This document shows positions 50,725 to 59,922 of a DNA stretch of 64,000 nucleotides, piece after piece. A program made the translations under genes and the position numbers. Positions within the stretch are counted from its first letter, which is position 1. Each line of letters begins with the position of its first letter. This DNA comes from Paenibacillus senegalimassiliensis. GTDB lineage: Bacteria; Bacillota; Bacilli; Paenibacillales; Paenibacillaceae. The DNA lies in the NCBI RefSeq assembly GCF_001486585.1, contig NZ_LN909042.1, positions 1 through 64,000 of the forward strand, read 5' to 3'. The notes under the pieces were generated by a model. It did not search any database. It saw only the letters and a program-made list of their open reading frames with translations, and was not told the origin of the DNA.

Positions 50725-52347
50725 ATGATGAACTCTATACAGAAAAAGCTCTTATTGTATTCAGGTGGCTGCTTTGTGCTGCTGTTTCTTGCTCTTTTGG
50801 TCACTATTTATATGGAAATGAACCATACCGTAGTTCCGTTAAATAAAAGCTTAACCCAGCAGGTACTGGATGCTCGCAGTGATCAAGTAGATTATTGGTT
50901 CAATCAAAGAATTGGCGAAATCGATACGCTGGCTGCGCTCGCTTCTAGCCATCAATGGTCCAGAGAGCAGCTTCTGCAGGAGGCACATCGACTCGAAAGT
51001 CGAAAGCAGGAAGAATATGAATCCATTCGCATCGTGGATATTCATGCCTTCTCTTGGGGGATGGAGGACAAGCCCTTCTCTATTTTGAATCGCCCCTACT
51101 ATCAGCATCTCATTGAATCGAAGGCCGACTACGTGGTCAGTCATCCTATTGTATCCAAGGCAAATGGTGTAGAGATTGTCGTCATTCTCTATCCCATTCA
51201 GCCTTTGAAGACTGAAGAGGCTGCCTACATTGCCGCTGCGGTCTCGCTGGAGAAGATGAAGGAGATTGCGGAGGACATTTCCCTCTATGATCAGCTCGGC
51301 AAGCTGATTGTCGGGGGAATTGACGAGCAGGAGCTGCAAATGGCAGATTGCAACCACAGCAAAGGCTGCGAGGGTGTCAGTATATTTGAGGCCCCGATTG
51401 ATAGTGTAAAGGGATGGAAGATCGTACTTGAGGTGCCGGACTCCGAGCTGTCCGTGGCTGTAGTGAAAACCCAGCGAACAGCTCTAATTGTAGGAACTCT
51501 GCTTGGCTTGATCTTTATGCTACTGCTAACGATGCTGCTCACCTCGATTATTCGCCCTATTCAGGCACTTCGTCAGGTGATGAAGAATGTGCAGCGGGGC
51601 AATCAGGAGATCCGTGCGGATGAATCGCGGCAGGATGAAATTGGCGACCTGGCTCACAGCTTTAACGAAATGCTGGTACAACTGTATCGTTCCGAGCAAG
51701 AGAAACAGGCGATTGAGCTCAGACTGGTGCATGAGCAGATCAAGCCGCATTTTTTGTATAATACCCTGGATACCATTCAATGGATGGCTGGAGAATACGG
51801 GGCGGATAATATTGTTGAGATAGTGGAGGCGCTCAGCAGCTACTTCAGACTCAGTCTTGGCAATGGAGAGACGTATATTTCGCTGGAGCAGGAATTATAT
51901 CATGTGGAGAGCTACTTGCAAATTCAATGTGTCCGGTATGAGGAAATTCTTGATTATAAGCTTGAGTACGAGGATGGAATCTCGCAATATCAGGTCATAC
52001 GCTTCATGCTCCAGCCTCTGGCAGAGAACGCCATCTATCATAGCATCAAGCCGCTGGAAGACCGGAGATGCACCATATCTATTCAGGCTTATACCGAAGA
52101 GGATAAGCTTGTCGTGTGTGTCCACAATGACGGACTTCCGATCCCGCCAGACAAGCTGGCCAGAATTAATGAGATGCTAGCGGAGGACAGACAGGACGGA
52201 GCCGTAACCGGGTTCGGCCTGTATAGCGTGAACCATCGAATTCGAATGCTGCATGGGGATGGTTATGGGCTGATTATAAGCAGCAGCGAGGAACAGACCA
52301 CCATGACCATCCACCTGCCGTTGAATGCTATAAAAGGGAGTGAGTAA
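50725..52347 (+). CDS. YesM-type sensor histidine kinase
   Basis: ATG 50725 (AAGGAG 10 nt upstream). Two membrane segments flank an extracellular sensor: LLLYSGGCFVLLFLALLVTI near 10-30 and TALIVGTLLGLIFMLLLTML near 250. Then HAMP (LTSIIRPIQALRQVMKN), the His_kinase domain with VHEQIKPHFLYNTLDTIQWM near 335, and a HATPase_c end (LQPLAENAIYHSIKP, GFGLYSVNHRIRMLHGDGYG). It should phosphorylate the response regulator that begins immediately downstream. Probably senses an oligosaccharide or binding protein outside the cell. Confidence 0.92.
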   Translation: MMNSIQKKLLLYSGGCFVLLFLALLVTIYMEMNHTVVPLNKSLTQQVLDARSDQVDYWFNQRIGEIDTLAALASSHQWSREQLLQEAHRLESRKQEEYESIRIVDIHAFSWGMEDKPFSILNRPYYQHLIESKADYVVSHPIVSKANGVEIVVILYPIQPLKTEEAAYIAAAVSLEKMKEIAEDISLYDQLGKLIVGGIDEQELQMADCNHSKGCEGVSIFEAPIDSVKGWKIVLEVPDSELSVAVVKTQRTALIVGTLLGLIFMLLLTMLLTSIIRPIQALRQVMKNVQRGNQEIRADESRQDEIGDLAHSFNEMLVQLYRSEQEKQAIELRLVHEQIKPHFLYNTLDTIQWMAGEYGADNIVEIVEALSSYFRLSLGNGETYISLEQELYHVESYLQIQCVRYEEILDYKLEYEDGISQYQVIRFMLQPLAENAIYHSIKPLEDRRCTISIQAYTEEDKLVVCVHNDGLPIPPDKLARINEMLAEDRQDGAVTGFGLYSVNHRIRMLHGDGYGLIISSSEEQTTMTIHLPLNAIKGSE

Positions 52348-52348
52348 C

Positions 52349-53128
52349 ATGTGGAAAATCATGCTCGTAGATGATGAACCCATTATTCGCCGGGGGTTGA
52401 GGCAATTTATTGAAAGCAGCCACTATCCGTTCTCCGTCTCTGCAGAAGCCAAGAATGCAGGGGAAGCGATACAGCAATTGGAGCAGCAGCCTGCTCACGT
52501 CTGCTTTATTGATATTAATATGCCAAACATGAACGGACTCGATCTGATCAGCTTGCTGCACAAGCAATTTCCAGAGCTGGTCGTGGTCATTATTAGCGGT
52601 TATGACAATTTTGAGTATGCGCGTCAGGCTGTGCAGCTTCATGCCTTTGACTACGTGCTAAAGCCGGTTCCCAAAAGTGATCTGGAACAGCTCTTATCTC
52701 GTCTGAACCAGCATTTGCAGCAGATATTTCCTGACCAATCTGACACAGAGACACAAAAATCTCCTACACTGGGCCCAAATCTGTCTGGTGGAGACGGGAC
52801 TTTGCTGATCAACAAGGTGACAGAATATATTAACGACCATTACCAGGACCCCGAGCTGACGATTACCAGAGTGGCCACCTTGATTCATATGAATCCCACC
52901 TATCTCAGCAAGCGCATGAAGCAGGAGACCGGACAATCCTTTCTCGATTATGTGACAGGCCTTAGAATAGCCAAGGCCAAAGAGGTGATGGATCATGCCC
53001 CTTCCAACATCAAAATAAACAGCCTTGCCACAAAGGTAGGCTACAAGAGCCAATACTATTTCAGCCGCGTGTTCAAGAACAAGGTGGGGCTGTCTCCGTT
53101 GGAGTATAAAAATAGGGGGAGACCCTAA
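52349..53128 (+). CDS. YesN-type AraC response regulator
   Basis: ATG 52349 (AAGGGAG 9 nt upstream), 259 aa. The receiver (about 1-115) has KIMLVDDEPIIRRGLR, the phospho-acceptor Asp near 54 in IDINMPNMNG, VIISGYDNFEYAR and the Lys of VLKPVPKSDL. A linker leads to a C-terminal AraC-type HTH pair (IHMNPTYLSKRMKQETGQSF; TKVGYKSQYYFSRVFKN). Overlaps the kinase by translational coupling. It should control the adjacent transporter operon or the GH43 gene. Confidence 0.93.
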   Translation: MWKIMLVDDEPIIRRGLRQFIESSHYPFSVSAEAKNAGEAIQQLEQQPAHVCFIDINMPNMNGLDLISLLHKQFPELVVVIISGYDNFEYARQAVQLHAFDYVLKPVPKSDLEQLLSRLNQHLQQIFPDQSDTETQKSPTLGPNLSGGDGTLLINKVTEYINDHYQDPELTITRVATLIHMNPTYLSKRMKQETGQSFLDYVTGLRIAKAKEVMDHAPSNIKINSLATKVGYKSQYYFSRVFKNKVGLSPLEYKNRGRP

Positions 53129-53169
53129 ATAGGCTTAGGGCCTCCCTCATGTCTTAATACTTCATTGGT

Positions 53170-54102
53170 TCACCCGGCATCTCCTTGCATCACGTAAGGT
53201 AATCCGTCCTTCCAGCCGATCTCCGTCATCGACAAGTACCAGGAACGGCCCATGTCATTGTTGCCCTGGTAGAACAAGTACGTGCGTCCATCCTCGTCCT
53301 TGAACAGGAACGGATGACCGGACTCACTTTCGTTCCAGGTGCCCGGCTCCCCGTTGGGAAGGAAAGGCTCATCCGACAGCCGTGTCCATCCTATCCCGTC
53401 CTCGCTGACCGCACAGCCGATCTGCTGCGGACAGTTGTTATAGGCTCCCCCATAGAACATGAACAGCTTGCCCTCATGCTCGCACACCGCCGCTGCCTCA
53501 ATACACTCTTGCTCCCAGGGAAGCTCGGGTTTCAGGATGGATTCGTCGCAGGCCTGCCTCCAAGCTCCTCGGCCGAAGCCGGAGTCCAGCTCAGCTATCG
53601 CTACACCCTGCATCTGGATTTTCCCTTTTGGGTCGCGGGTAGCAAAGTACATAAACAGTCGGCCGTCCCATAGGATCACGTCGGCGTCAATTGCCCTCCC
53701 ATTATTCCATGCGCCTGTCGGGGAGAACACCGGATTGGAGCTGTCCTTCACAAAATGTAACCCGTCGCCAGATATGGCGTGGCAGATCGCATCGTGGGCT
53801 TCATTTCCGTAGGTTTGATAGAACAGATGGACCTTATCCTCAAGCACGATGGCTCCTGGCGCGCATATGCCATTGCGCTCACAATCCTGTTCGGGCATCA
53901 GCTCGCCAATCTTCTCCCAATCCAGAAGATTATCGCTCCGCGCTATCCCAATTCCTCTTCCGATTCCCCAACCCGTATCTGGTTGGTCAGATACAGGCGG
54001 CGCCATCGTGTAATACATGTAATAGACGCCATTCAATTTGACAACGGCCGGATCTTTGGCAAAAGATCGTCCCTGATCTGTGTCTGCAAATAACATGGTC
54101 AT
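53170..54102 (-). CDS. GH43-like cytoplasmic glycosidase
   Basis: Starts at ATG 54102 (GGGGAGG upstream); the longer frame is not used. The 310-aa five-bladed propeller has the GH-F clan carboxylates: Asp in RSFAKDPAVVKLNGVYYMYY, Asp in AIDADVILWDGRLFMYF, Glu in ECIEAAAVCEH, with further NESESGHPFLF. No signal peptide, so it acts in the cytoplasm on imported oligosaccharides, likely beta-xylosides or alpha-arabinosides. Last gene of the permease, permease, binding protein, enzyme operon. Confidence 0.82.
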   Translation of the reverse strand: MTMLFADTDQGRSFAKDPAVVKLNGVYYMYYTMAPPVSDQPDTGWGIGRGIGIARSDNLLDWEKIGELMPEQDCERNGICAPGAIVLEDKVHLFYQTYGNEAHDAICHAISGDGLHFVKDSSNPVFSPTGAWNNGRAIDADVILWDGRLFMYFATRDPKGKIQMQGVAIAELDSGFGRGAWRQACDESILKPELPWEQECIEAAAVCEHEGKLFMFYGGAYNNCPQQIGCAVSEDGIGWTRLSDEPFLPNGEPGTWNESESGHPFLFKDEDGRTYLFYQGNNDMGRSWYLSMTEIGWKDGLPYVMQGDAG

Positions 54103-54127
54103 GTTGTTGCCTCCCCTTGAACAGCCA

Positions 54128-55765
54128 TTAATTTTTGACGAATTTCCACATGTCCTTGGCCATAAACGCATTCTCCGAGTTATTGCTATACCAATCCGCG
54201 TAGAAAGCTTCGAGCTTGTCGCCTCCGGAACTGTTCCATAGGGCTTGCGCATCCTTGTAAGCTTGCTCGATCGTGTAAGAAGGACCGGAGACTACGGCCT
54301 TGCTATAAATATCGGCGATTTTCGACACATTGGTATTAATGATGTTGAGGTCCTCGGGCAGCGTTGGCATGTGCTCGCCGTGGGTGATGGGCGCAAATTC
54401 TACATCGGCGCTCAGGTTGGCCTCATTATTTTCCTTGATCAGCCTTAGGAAATCCTGTTCCAGGGGCTTCGAAGGATCTAGCTGGCTTTGAATATCTGTG
54501 CAGGCGCCCACTTCAATCCGGGATAGCAGCAATTGAAAATCGATATTCCATGATACCTGCTTATTGAATTCCTCGGCATGAATAGGCTGCAAGCATCCAT
54601 TCGCTCCTAGGGTTGAGTCGACTCCTTCTTCGCCGAAACGAAGCACCTCGCCGGCAGTACGAGAGGCCATGAAATCGATATAAGCCATTGCCGCTTTCGG
54701 GTCTTTGGTTCTGGCATTGATAATCGTGGTCATCTGTACCGGGTTGTTGACACCGATGGCGAACTGACCGAATTCGGACCTCGGCAGTTTGATCGCCTGC
54801 ACCTCGGCGCTCGGAACGTTAATCTTCAACTGCTCATAATATTGATTGAAGTTGACCAGATCGATTGTCCGGCCTACAAAGATGCCAATTTTGCCATTGT
54901 TCCAGTCCTGCTGGGCCTTCTGTCCATTCTTGTCGGCAAGAAAATCCTTATCGACCAGCCCGGCGTCGTACAGCCGCTTCTTAAAGGCATTGGCCGCATT
55001 CTCCTGCTCCCAGCCTCGCACCAGCTTGCCGTTATCCACGACCCATGTAACGTTGCGGAACATCGTGCTGATGGTTCCGCCCGTTTCACCGCTCAGGGCG
55101 ATGCCGAAGGTATCCTTCACCCCGTTGCCGTCAGGGTCCTGCTCGGTGAAGGCTTTAGCCACCTCGAACAGTTCTTCTGAGGTTTGCGGAACCTGAAGCT
55201 CCAGCTTATCCAGCCAGTCCTTGCGAATGAACAGCGACTGGAAGCCGACGAGCGGCGATACCCGTCCGAATTCATACATTTTCCCGTCCGGCTTGACGGC
55301 AGCCTTCTTGATTGCGGGGTACTTCTCCAGCAATTGCTTATAATCGGTGCTGCTCTCCTCAATCAATTCATCCACAGGCATAATCATCTTTTGCTGGTAC
55401 ATCTGGTTGCGGAAGCCGGTGTCGAATTCGAATACAACGTCAGGCGCATCTCCGGAAGCAAACAGCAGGTTTAGCTTCTGCACGGCCTCGCCGCGCGGGA
55501 TGGGCACGTATTTCCCTTTGACGGGTCCGTTCTCGTTAAGCCATTGGGTCCAGCGATTATTATCAATGGTTCCCATCTCTTGAGGGACATTGCCTCGGTC
55601 ATAGATGGAAATGGAGAGAGTGGGCTTCTCCTTGGACACGGGTGCCGATGTTCCCGTTGCGGAATTACCGCTCTCTTCCTTCGTATTAGAGCAGGCGGCC
55701 ACTATGGCTGTACAAGCTATAAGGCCCGCCAGTATCAAAGCCAGCTTTGTCATCCTCTTTTTCAT
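54128..55765 (-). CDS. sugar ABC transporter binding lipoprotein (LplA-like)
   Basis: The 545-aa lipoprotein (lipobox VAAC, Cys25) is a large extracellular solute-binding protein of the LplA/YtcQ type (TLSISIYDRGNVPQEMGTID, NRWTQWLNENGP, SVFLRKDWLDKL-like region, FMASRTAGEVLRFGEEGVD). It delivers the substrate to the two permeases encoded upstream in the operon. Probable ligands are plant-derived oligosaccharides. Length and lobes are normal for the family. Confidence 0.92.
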   Translation of the reverse strand: MKKRMTKLALILAGLIACTAIVAACSNTKEESGNSATGTSAPVSKEKPTLSISIYDRGNVPQEMGTIDNNRWTQWLNENGPVKGKYVPIPRGEAVQKLNLLFASGDAPDVVFEFDTGFRNQMYQQKMIMPVDELIEESSTDYKQLLEKYPAIKKAAVKPDGKMYEFGRVSPLVGFQSLFIRKDWLDKLELQVPQTSEELFEVAKAFTEQDPDGNGVKDTFGIALSGETGGTISTMFRNVTWVVDNGKLVRGWEQENAANAFKKRLYDAGLVDKDFLADKNGQKAQQDWNNGKIGIFVGRTIDLVNFNQYYEQLKINVPSAEVQAIKLPRSEFGQFAIGVNNPVQMTTIINARTKDPKAAMAYIDFMASRTAGEVLRFGEEGVDSTLGANGCLQPIHAEEFNKQVSWNIDFQLLLSRIEVGACTDIQSQLDPSKPLEQDFLRLIKENNEANLSADVEFAPITHGEHMPTLPEDLNIINTNVSKIADIYSKAVVSGPSYTIEQAYKDAQALWNSSGGDKLEAFYADWYSNNSENAFMAKDMWKFVKN

Positions 55766-55791
55766 TTTGCTTATCCCCCTAATTCGGATAG

Positions 55792-56667
55792 TTACCCTTT
55801 TACGGCGCCAATCATGACACCTTTGACAAAATACTTTTGCAGAAATGGATAAATGACCAGCATAGGCACCACCATGATGATAATGGCTGCCGAATTCACC
55901 ATTTCCGGCGACAGGATCAATTGCTCGGACGACTCCAGGCCATTCATCTGCGCAAGCATCATCTGGCTCTGAATCATCTGTTGTACTAGTACCGCGATGT
56001 TGTATTTTGCAGGATCATTGATGTACATCAGAACGCTGAAGAAGGAATTCCAATATCCAACGCCATAGAATAAGGCTAACGTAGCGAGAACCGGCATGGA
56101 GAGCGGCAGGACAATCTGGAGAAGATAACGCCATTCCCCGCATCCATCTATTCGGGAGGCTTCATCAATCTCACCAGGGATATTTTCGATAAACGTCCGC
56201 AGAACCATCAAATTGAATACGCTTACGAGTCCGGGCAGCCACAAAGACCAATAGGTATTGATCAGCTCAAGATTCCTGATGGTCAAATAAGTCGGGATCA
56301 ATCCCCCGCTAAACAGCATCGTAAATACAATGCCAAACATAAACACCCGGCGTCCCCAAAAATAGGATCGTGTAAGCGGGTAGGCGGCAAGGATGGTGAA
56401 CACCATGCTGAGTGCTACGCCGACGACCGTAATAATCACGCTATTCGTGAGCGAGGCCAGAATAGGGGTACTCTCAAACAGTTGCGTATAAGCTGCTAAC
56501 GACATGTCTACCGGGAACAGGGTAACGCTTCCCGCAGAGACGGCCTGAAGCGAACTGGCTGACAGCGAAGCAATATGCACTAGCGGCAGCAGGCATAGCA
56601 GGGCAACGGCGGACAGTACCACATATACGCTGACCAAATAGACACGTTCTCCTATTGACGGCTTCAT
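55792..56667 (-). CDS. carbohydrate ABC transporter permease (YtcP/MalG-like)
   Basis: The 291-aa inner membrane protein has about six membrane helices and the EAA signature DEASRIDGCGEWRYLLQIVLPLSMPVLATL. It pairs with the first permease and the binding protein. No ATPase is in the window; related Lpl-type importers share the MsmX/MsmK ATPase. Confidence 0.92.
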   Translation of the reverse strand: MKPSIGERVYLVSVYVVLSAVALLCLLPLVHIASLSASSLQAVSAGSVTLFPVDMSLAAYTQLFESTPILASLTNSVIITVVGVALSMVFTILAAYPLTRSYFWGRRVFMFGIVFTMLFSGGLIPTYLTIRNLELINTYWSLWLPGLVSVFNLMVLRTFIENIPGEIDEASRIDGCGEWRYLLQIVLPLSMPVLATLALFYGVGYWNSFFSVLMYINDPAKYNIAVLVQQMIQSQMMLAQMNGLESSEQLILSPEMVNSAAIIIMVVPMLVIYPFLQKYFVKGVMIGAVKG

Positions 56668-56685
56668 CCCGCGGCCACCTCCTTG

Positions 56686-57588
56686 TTACCATAATCCATT
56701 TCCGAACCTCCTGGCAATGGCGTTGGTGATGAGAACCAGGATCAGAGCAACCAGTGATTCAAACAATCCGATCGCTGCTGTCAGGCTGAACTGCGACCCC
56801 ATCAATCCGACCTTGTAAATGTAGGTGCTGATCACTTCCGATACATCGGACACGGTAGAATTTTGCAGCATATAAATTTGGTCAAAGCCCACCTCCATAA
56901 CCCGGCCCATCGCCAATATCAACATGAGTACAATGGTCACCTGCAGTCCCGGCAGCGTCACATGACGAATCTGCTTCCATTTGGAGGCCCCGTCGATACT
57001 AGCTGCTTCATATAGTGTGGGATCAATATTAGTTAGAGCCGCCAGATAAATAATGGCACTGAAGCCCGCTTCCTTCCAGACACCGGAGCCAACGAAAATG
57101 GTTAGCCAGGAGCCTTCGCGATACAAAAAAGGATACGTATGACCGGTAAGGCTCTCCCACCATCCGCTTACAATGCCGTTTTGCTGAGAGAAGATCGTTA
57201 CGATAATTCCGCTTACGATAATCCATGAGAAGAAGTGGGGCAGATAAACGAGCGTCTGCACCAGCCGCTTGAACCACATGTGCCGGACCTCATTCAACAG
57301 GATGGCGAGAATAATCGGGAATGGAAAGCCAATGATGATCGACATAAGACTTAGCATCAACGTATTACGGATGATCTGAACAGTCGTGGGTGTACTGAAC
57401 AGGAGACGAAAATTATCGAATCCAACCCACGGACTATGTACAATGCCATCCATCAAATTGTACTTTTTGAATGCAATGACCACTCCGCCCATCGGCACGT
57501 ATTTAAAAATGACAAAGAATGCGATAACGGGAATGAACATCAAGAAGAGCGGCAAGTTTCGCCTCCAGATGCGGCTGATGCCAATCAC
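56686..57588 (-). CDS. carbohydrate ABC transporter permease (LplB-like)
   Basis: The 300-aa permease has an N-terminal helix FLMFIPVIAFFVIFKYVPMGG, the EAA loop EAASIDGASKWKQIRHVTLPG, and five more membrane segments. It is the first gene of the minus-strand operon. The start is GTG 57588, but an in-frame TTG near 57555 has a good GGAGG and could be used instead. Followed 18 bases on by the next permease. Confidence 0.9.
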   Translation of the reverse strand: MIGISRIWRRNLPLFLMFIPVIAFFVIFKYVPMGGVVIAFKKYNLMDGIVHSPWVGFDNFRLLFSTPTTVQIIRNTLMLSLMSIIIGFPFPIILAILLNEVRHMWFKRLVQTLVYLPHFFSWIIVSGIIVTIFSQQNGIVSGWWESLTGHTYPFLYREGSWLTIFVGSGVWKEAGFSAIIYLAALTNIDPTLYEAASIDGASKWKQIRHVTLPGLQVTIVLMLILAMGRVMEVGFDQIYMLQNSTVSDVSEVISTYIYKVGLMGSQFSLTAAIGLFESLVALILVLITNAIARRFGNGLW

Positions 57589-57944
57589 CTCCTGGTCGTT
57601 GGTACTGAAATTCAGACTAGAACCGGACTAGCCTTACTGTGCTGCTTCCTGCAGGATGGCCTCAAGCACATTTTGAATATAGGGCATTGAGAGGACGCTG
57701 ATCAATTTTCAATTTTCGCCGAATAATCATTACGGTGTGACGTCAAGCGCATTGCAACTGAGATCAAGGAACGACGGCCATAAACAGTTTTCGCTTATAA
57801 ACCTTTCTGTCACGATGGGCATGGGATCTTTCGGTATTTACCAAATTGTTAATCATGGGAAAATTGGAAATTGATAGTTTACAGTCAACTACCATACATT
57901 TAAGAAGAAGTTAAATACTCATTTCATAATAAGGAGGTTAACAC
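57589..57944. other. divergent promoter region
   Basis: 356 bases between the permease operon (-) and the GH43 gene (+). A plausible plus-strand promoter is given separately. On the minus strand no consensus is clear. Contains no open frame of note and no obvious catabolite-repression site. Confidence 0.45.
57871..57900 (+). promoter_or_regulatory. probable promoter of the secreted GH43 gene
   Basis: -35 TTGATA (57871-57876), 18-nt spacer, -10 TACATT (57895-57900), 45 nt before the start. Confidence 0.5.
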
Positions 57945-59882
57945 GTGGAAAAAGGCAAGAAGCTTAGCAGGGTAGTTCTTCGCGTTTCAATGGCCATCTG
58001 CTTGTTTGCAGCTTTGCCGGGATTAACTTATGCCGCACCTGTTCCCATTCACTCTGGTCCGCAATTTGTGGACGGCTATTACGCAGACCCTGATGTACAG
58101 AATTATAATGGGACCTATTGGGTGTACCCGACTCGTCCAAGCCAGGTTGGCGAGCCTCCCAGCACAGGCGCCAAATCCATGGACATCTTCTCTTCAACAG
58201 ATCTGGTCAACTGGACAAAGTATTCAAATGTAATAAGCTCGGCTAACATATCCTGGTTGTCGCATGCATTATGGGCGCCGAGCGGGGCCTATCGCGATGG
58301 GAAGTATTACATTTATTTTGCTGCAAACGCGATCAATGGCGATGGTCAATTAGGCGGAATAGGCGTCGCGGTGGCGGATCATCCCGAAGGGCCATATACG
58401 GATGCGATTGGTGCGCCGCTTATTAATGTCGTCAGAAATGGTGCAGGCCCCATGGATCAAGACGTATTTATTGATGATGACGGTCAGGCTTATATGTATT
58501 ATGGGAGCTGGGGCGAGGCTAATGTTGTCAAGCTGAATGCGGACATGAAGTCGCTTGGAACATGGCCTGACGGAACCGTCTATAAGAAGGTTACGCCTGC
58601 CAAGACGGGCAATAATGACTTTTTTGAAGGACCTAAAGTGTTTAAGAGAAACGGGATATACTATATGACTTATTCCGCCGGTTTGTGGGTGGATTCAACT
58701 TATAAAGTCCTGTATGCCACCTCCGACTCTGTGACAGGACCGTTTGTGCCCAAAGGCATTATGCTGCATTCGGATGCTACAACCGCCTATGGACCGGGTC
58801 ATAACGGGATTATAAAGTCGCCTGACTCCGGGAATTGGTACATTTTCTATCATAAGCGTTACCTGAATAAGCCGGATTGGGATGCTCGCGTATTAGCCTA
58901 CGATAAATTTGAGTTTAGTGCAGACAATAGCATTATTCCAGTCGAAATGGCAGTAGGGGATAACTTTAATGATGGAAATGATGTAGGGTGGACCAAACAT
59001 GGCGGGACATGGACCGTATCAGGAGGTCAATATCATGTAGCGTCAAATCCGGGGGCCAAGGCTCTTCTGGACACCAATTTCTCCAATATGGTGTATGAAG
59101 CTGATGTGACGCCGGGCGCCACCGGCAATGCGGGCCTCGTATTCAGGGTATCAAATCCCGGAACGGGTGCCGATGCTTACCAGGGTTACTATGCGGGCCT
59201 CGATGTTCCCAATCAGAGGGTGGTCATCGGGAAAGCCAACAACAACTGGACGTCGCTTGCCACGGCTCCTATGAGCCTATCAGCCAATACAACATATCCT
59301 ATAAAAATTGTTGCGCAAGACACATCCATTAGGGTTTATGTGGGCGATATGGCTACACCTAAGCTTAGCGTTACGGATTCAAGCTATATCGGAGGCAAGA
59401 TCGGGGTCAGAACGTATAATTCGGCTGCAAAATTCGATAATATTTCAGTGGAAAGCAGTCAATATGAAACAGAAAACATCATGGTTAGTGCAACCTCAGG
59501 CGACAAGCATCTCCTGTTCGGAGAAGGGTCCGGTCCAGATCCTAATCTGAGCGGTGGATATGGAGTCATGCTGGAAGCCGATGCCGTTCATGATTATGTG
59601 ACATACACGGTGAATGTGCCCGAGGCACGCAGCTATAGTGTGAAGGTCAGGGTGAAAAAAGGCCCCGGACGGGGGCAGTTCCAGATGTCGGTCAACGGTG
59701 TGAATCACGGTTCGGTTCAGGACCTATATGCAAATTCATTGAGCTATGCGGAACTAAGTGTAGCCAATATAACTTTCAGCTCTGCAGGCCAAAAATCCTT
59801 CAAGTTTAATGTTGCAGGCAAAAATAACGCAAGCTCCGGATACTTTCTGGGCCTTGATTATATTAAACTAGTACCCAATTGA
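57945..59882 (+). CDS. secreted GH43 glycosidase with two C-terminal modules
   Basis: GTG 57945 after AAGGAGG; 645 aa. Signal peptide 1-30 (FAALPGLTYAAP). The GH43 propeller (about 36-330) has the three catalytic carboxylates: Asp in GYYADPDVQNYNG, Asp in GPMDQDVFIDDDGQAY, and Glu in NDFFEGPKVFKRNG. A LamG/DUF1080-like sandwich follows (about 338-500, NFNDGNDVGWTKHGGTW), then a CBM6/35-like module (about 520-645, GYGVMLEADAVHDYVTYTV). It would trim arabinose or xylose side chains of hemicellulose or pectin outside the cell. Confidence 0.9.
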   Translation: MEKGKKLSRVVLRVSMAICLFAALPGLTYAAPVPIHSGPQFVDGYYADPDVQNYNGTYWVYPTRPSQVGEPPSTGAKSMDIFSSTDLVNWTKYSNVISSANISWLSHALWAPSGAYRDGKYYIYFAANAINGDGQLGGIGVAVADHPEGPYTDAIGAPLINVVRNGAGPMDQDVFIDDDGQAYMYYGSWGEANVVKLNADMKSLGTWPDGTVYKKVTPAKTGNNDFFEGPKVFKRNGIYYMTYSAGLWVDSTYKVLYATSDSVTGPFVPKGIMLHSDATTAYGPGHNGIIKSPDSGNWYIFYHKRYLNKPDWDARVLAYDKFEFSADNSIIPVEMAVGDNFNDGNDVGWTKHGGTWTVSGGQYHVASNPGAKALLDTNFSNMVYEADVTPGATGNAGLVFRVSNPGTGADAYQGYYAGLDVPNQRVVIGKANNNWTSLATAPMSLSANTTYPIKIVAQDTSIRVYVGDMATPKLSVTDSSYIGGKIGVRTYNSAAKFDNISVESSQYETENIMVSATSGDKHLLFGEGSGPDPNLSGGYGVMLEADAVHDYVTYTVNVPEARSYSVKVRVKKGPGRGQFQMSVNGVNHGSVQDLYANSLSYAELSVANITFSSAGQKSFKFNVAGKNNASSGYFLGLDYIKLVPN

Positions 59883-59889
59883 TCTAAGT

Positions 59890-59922
59890 AAAGAGGACGG
59901 TTATGATGAACCGTCCTCTTTA
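59890..59922. terminator. bidirectional terminator
   Basis: AAAGAGGACGGTT (59890-59902) pairs with AACCGTCCTCTTT (59909-59921). It stops both the GH43 gene and the AraC gene, whose stop codon is inside. Confidence 0.85.
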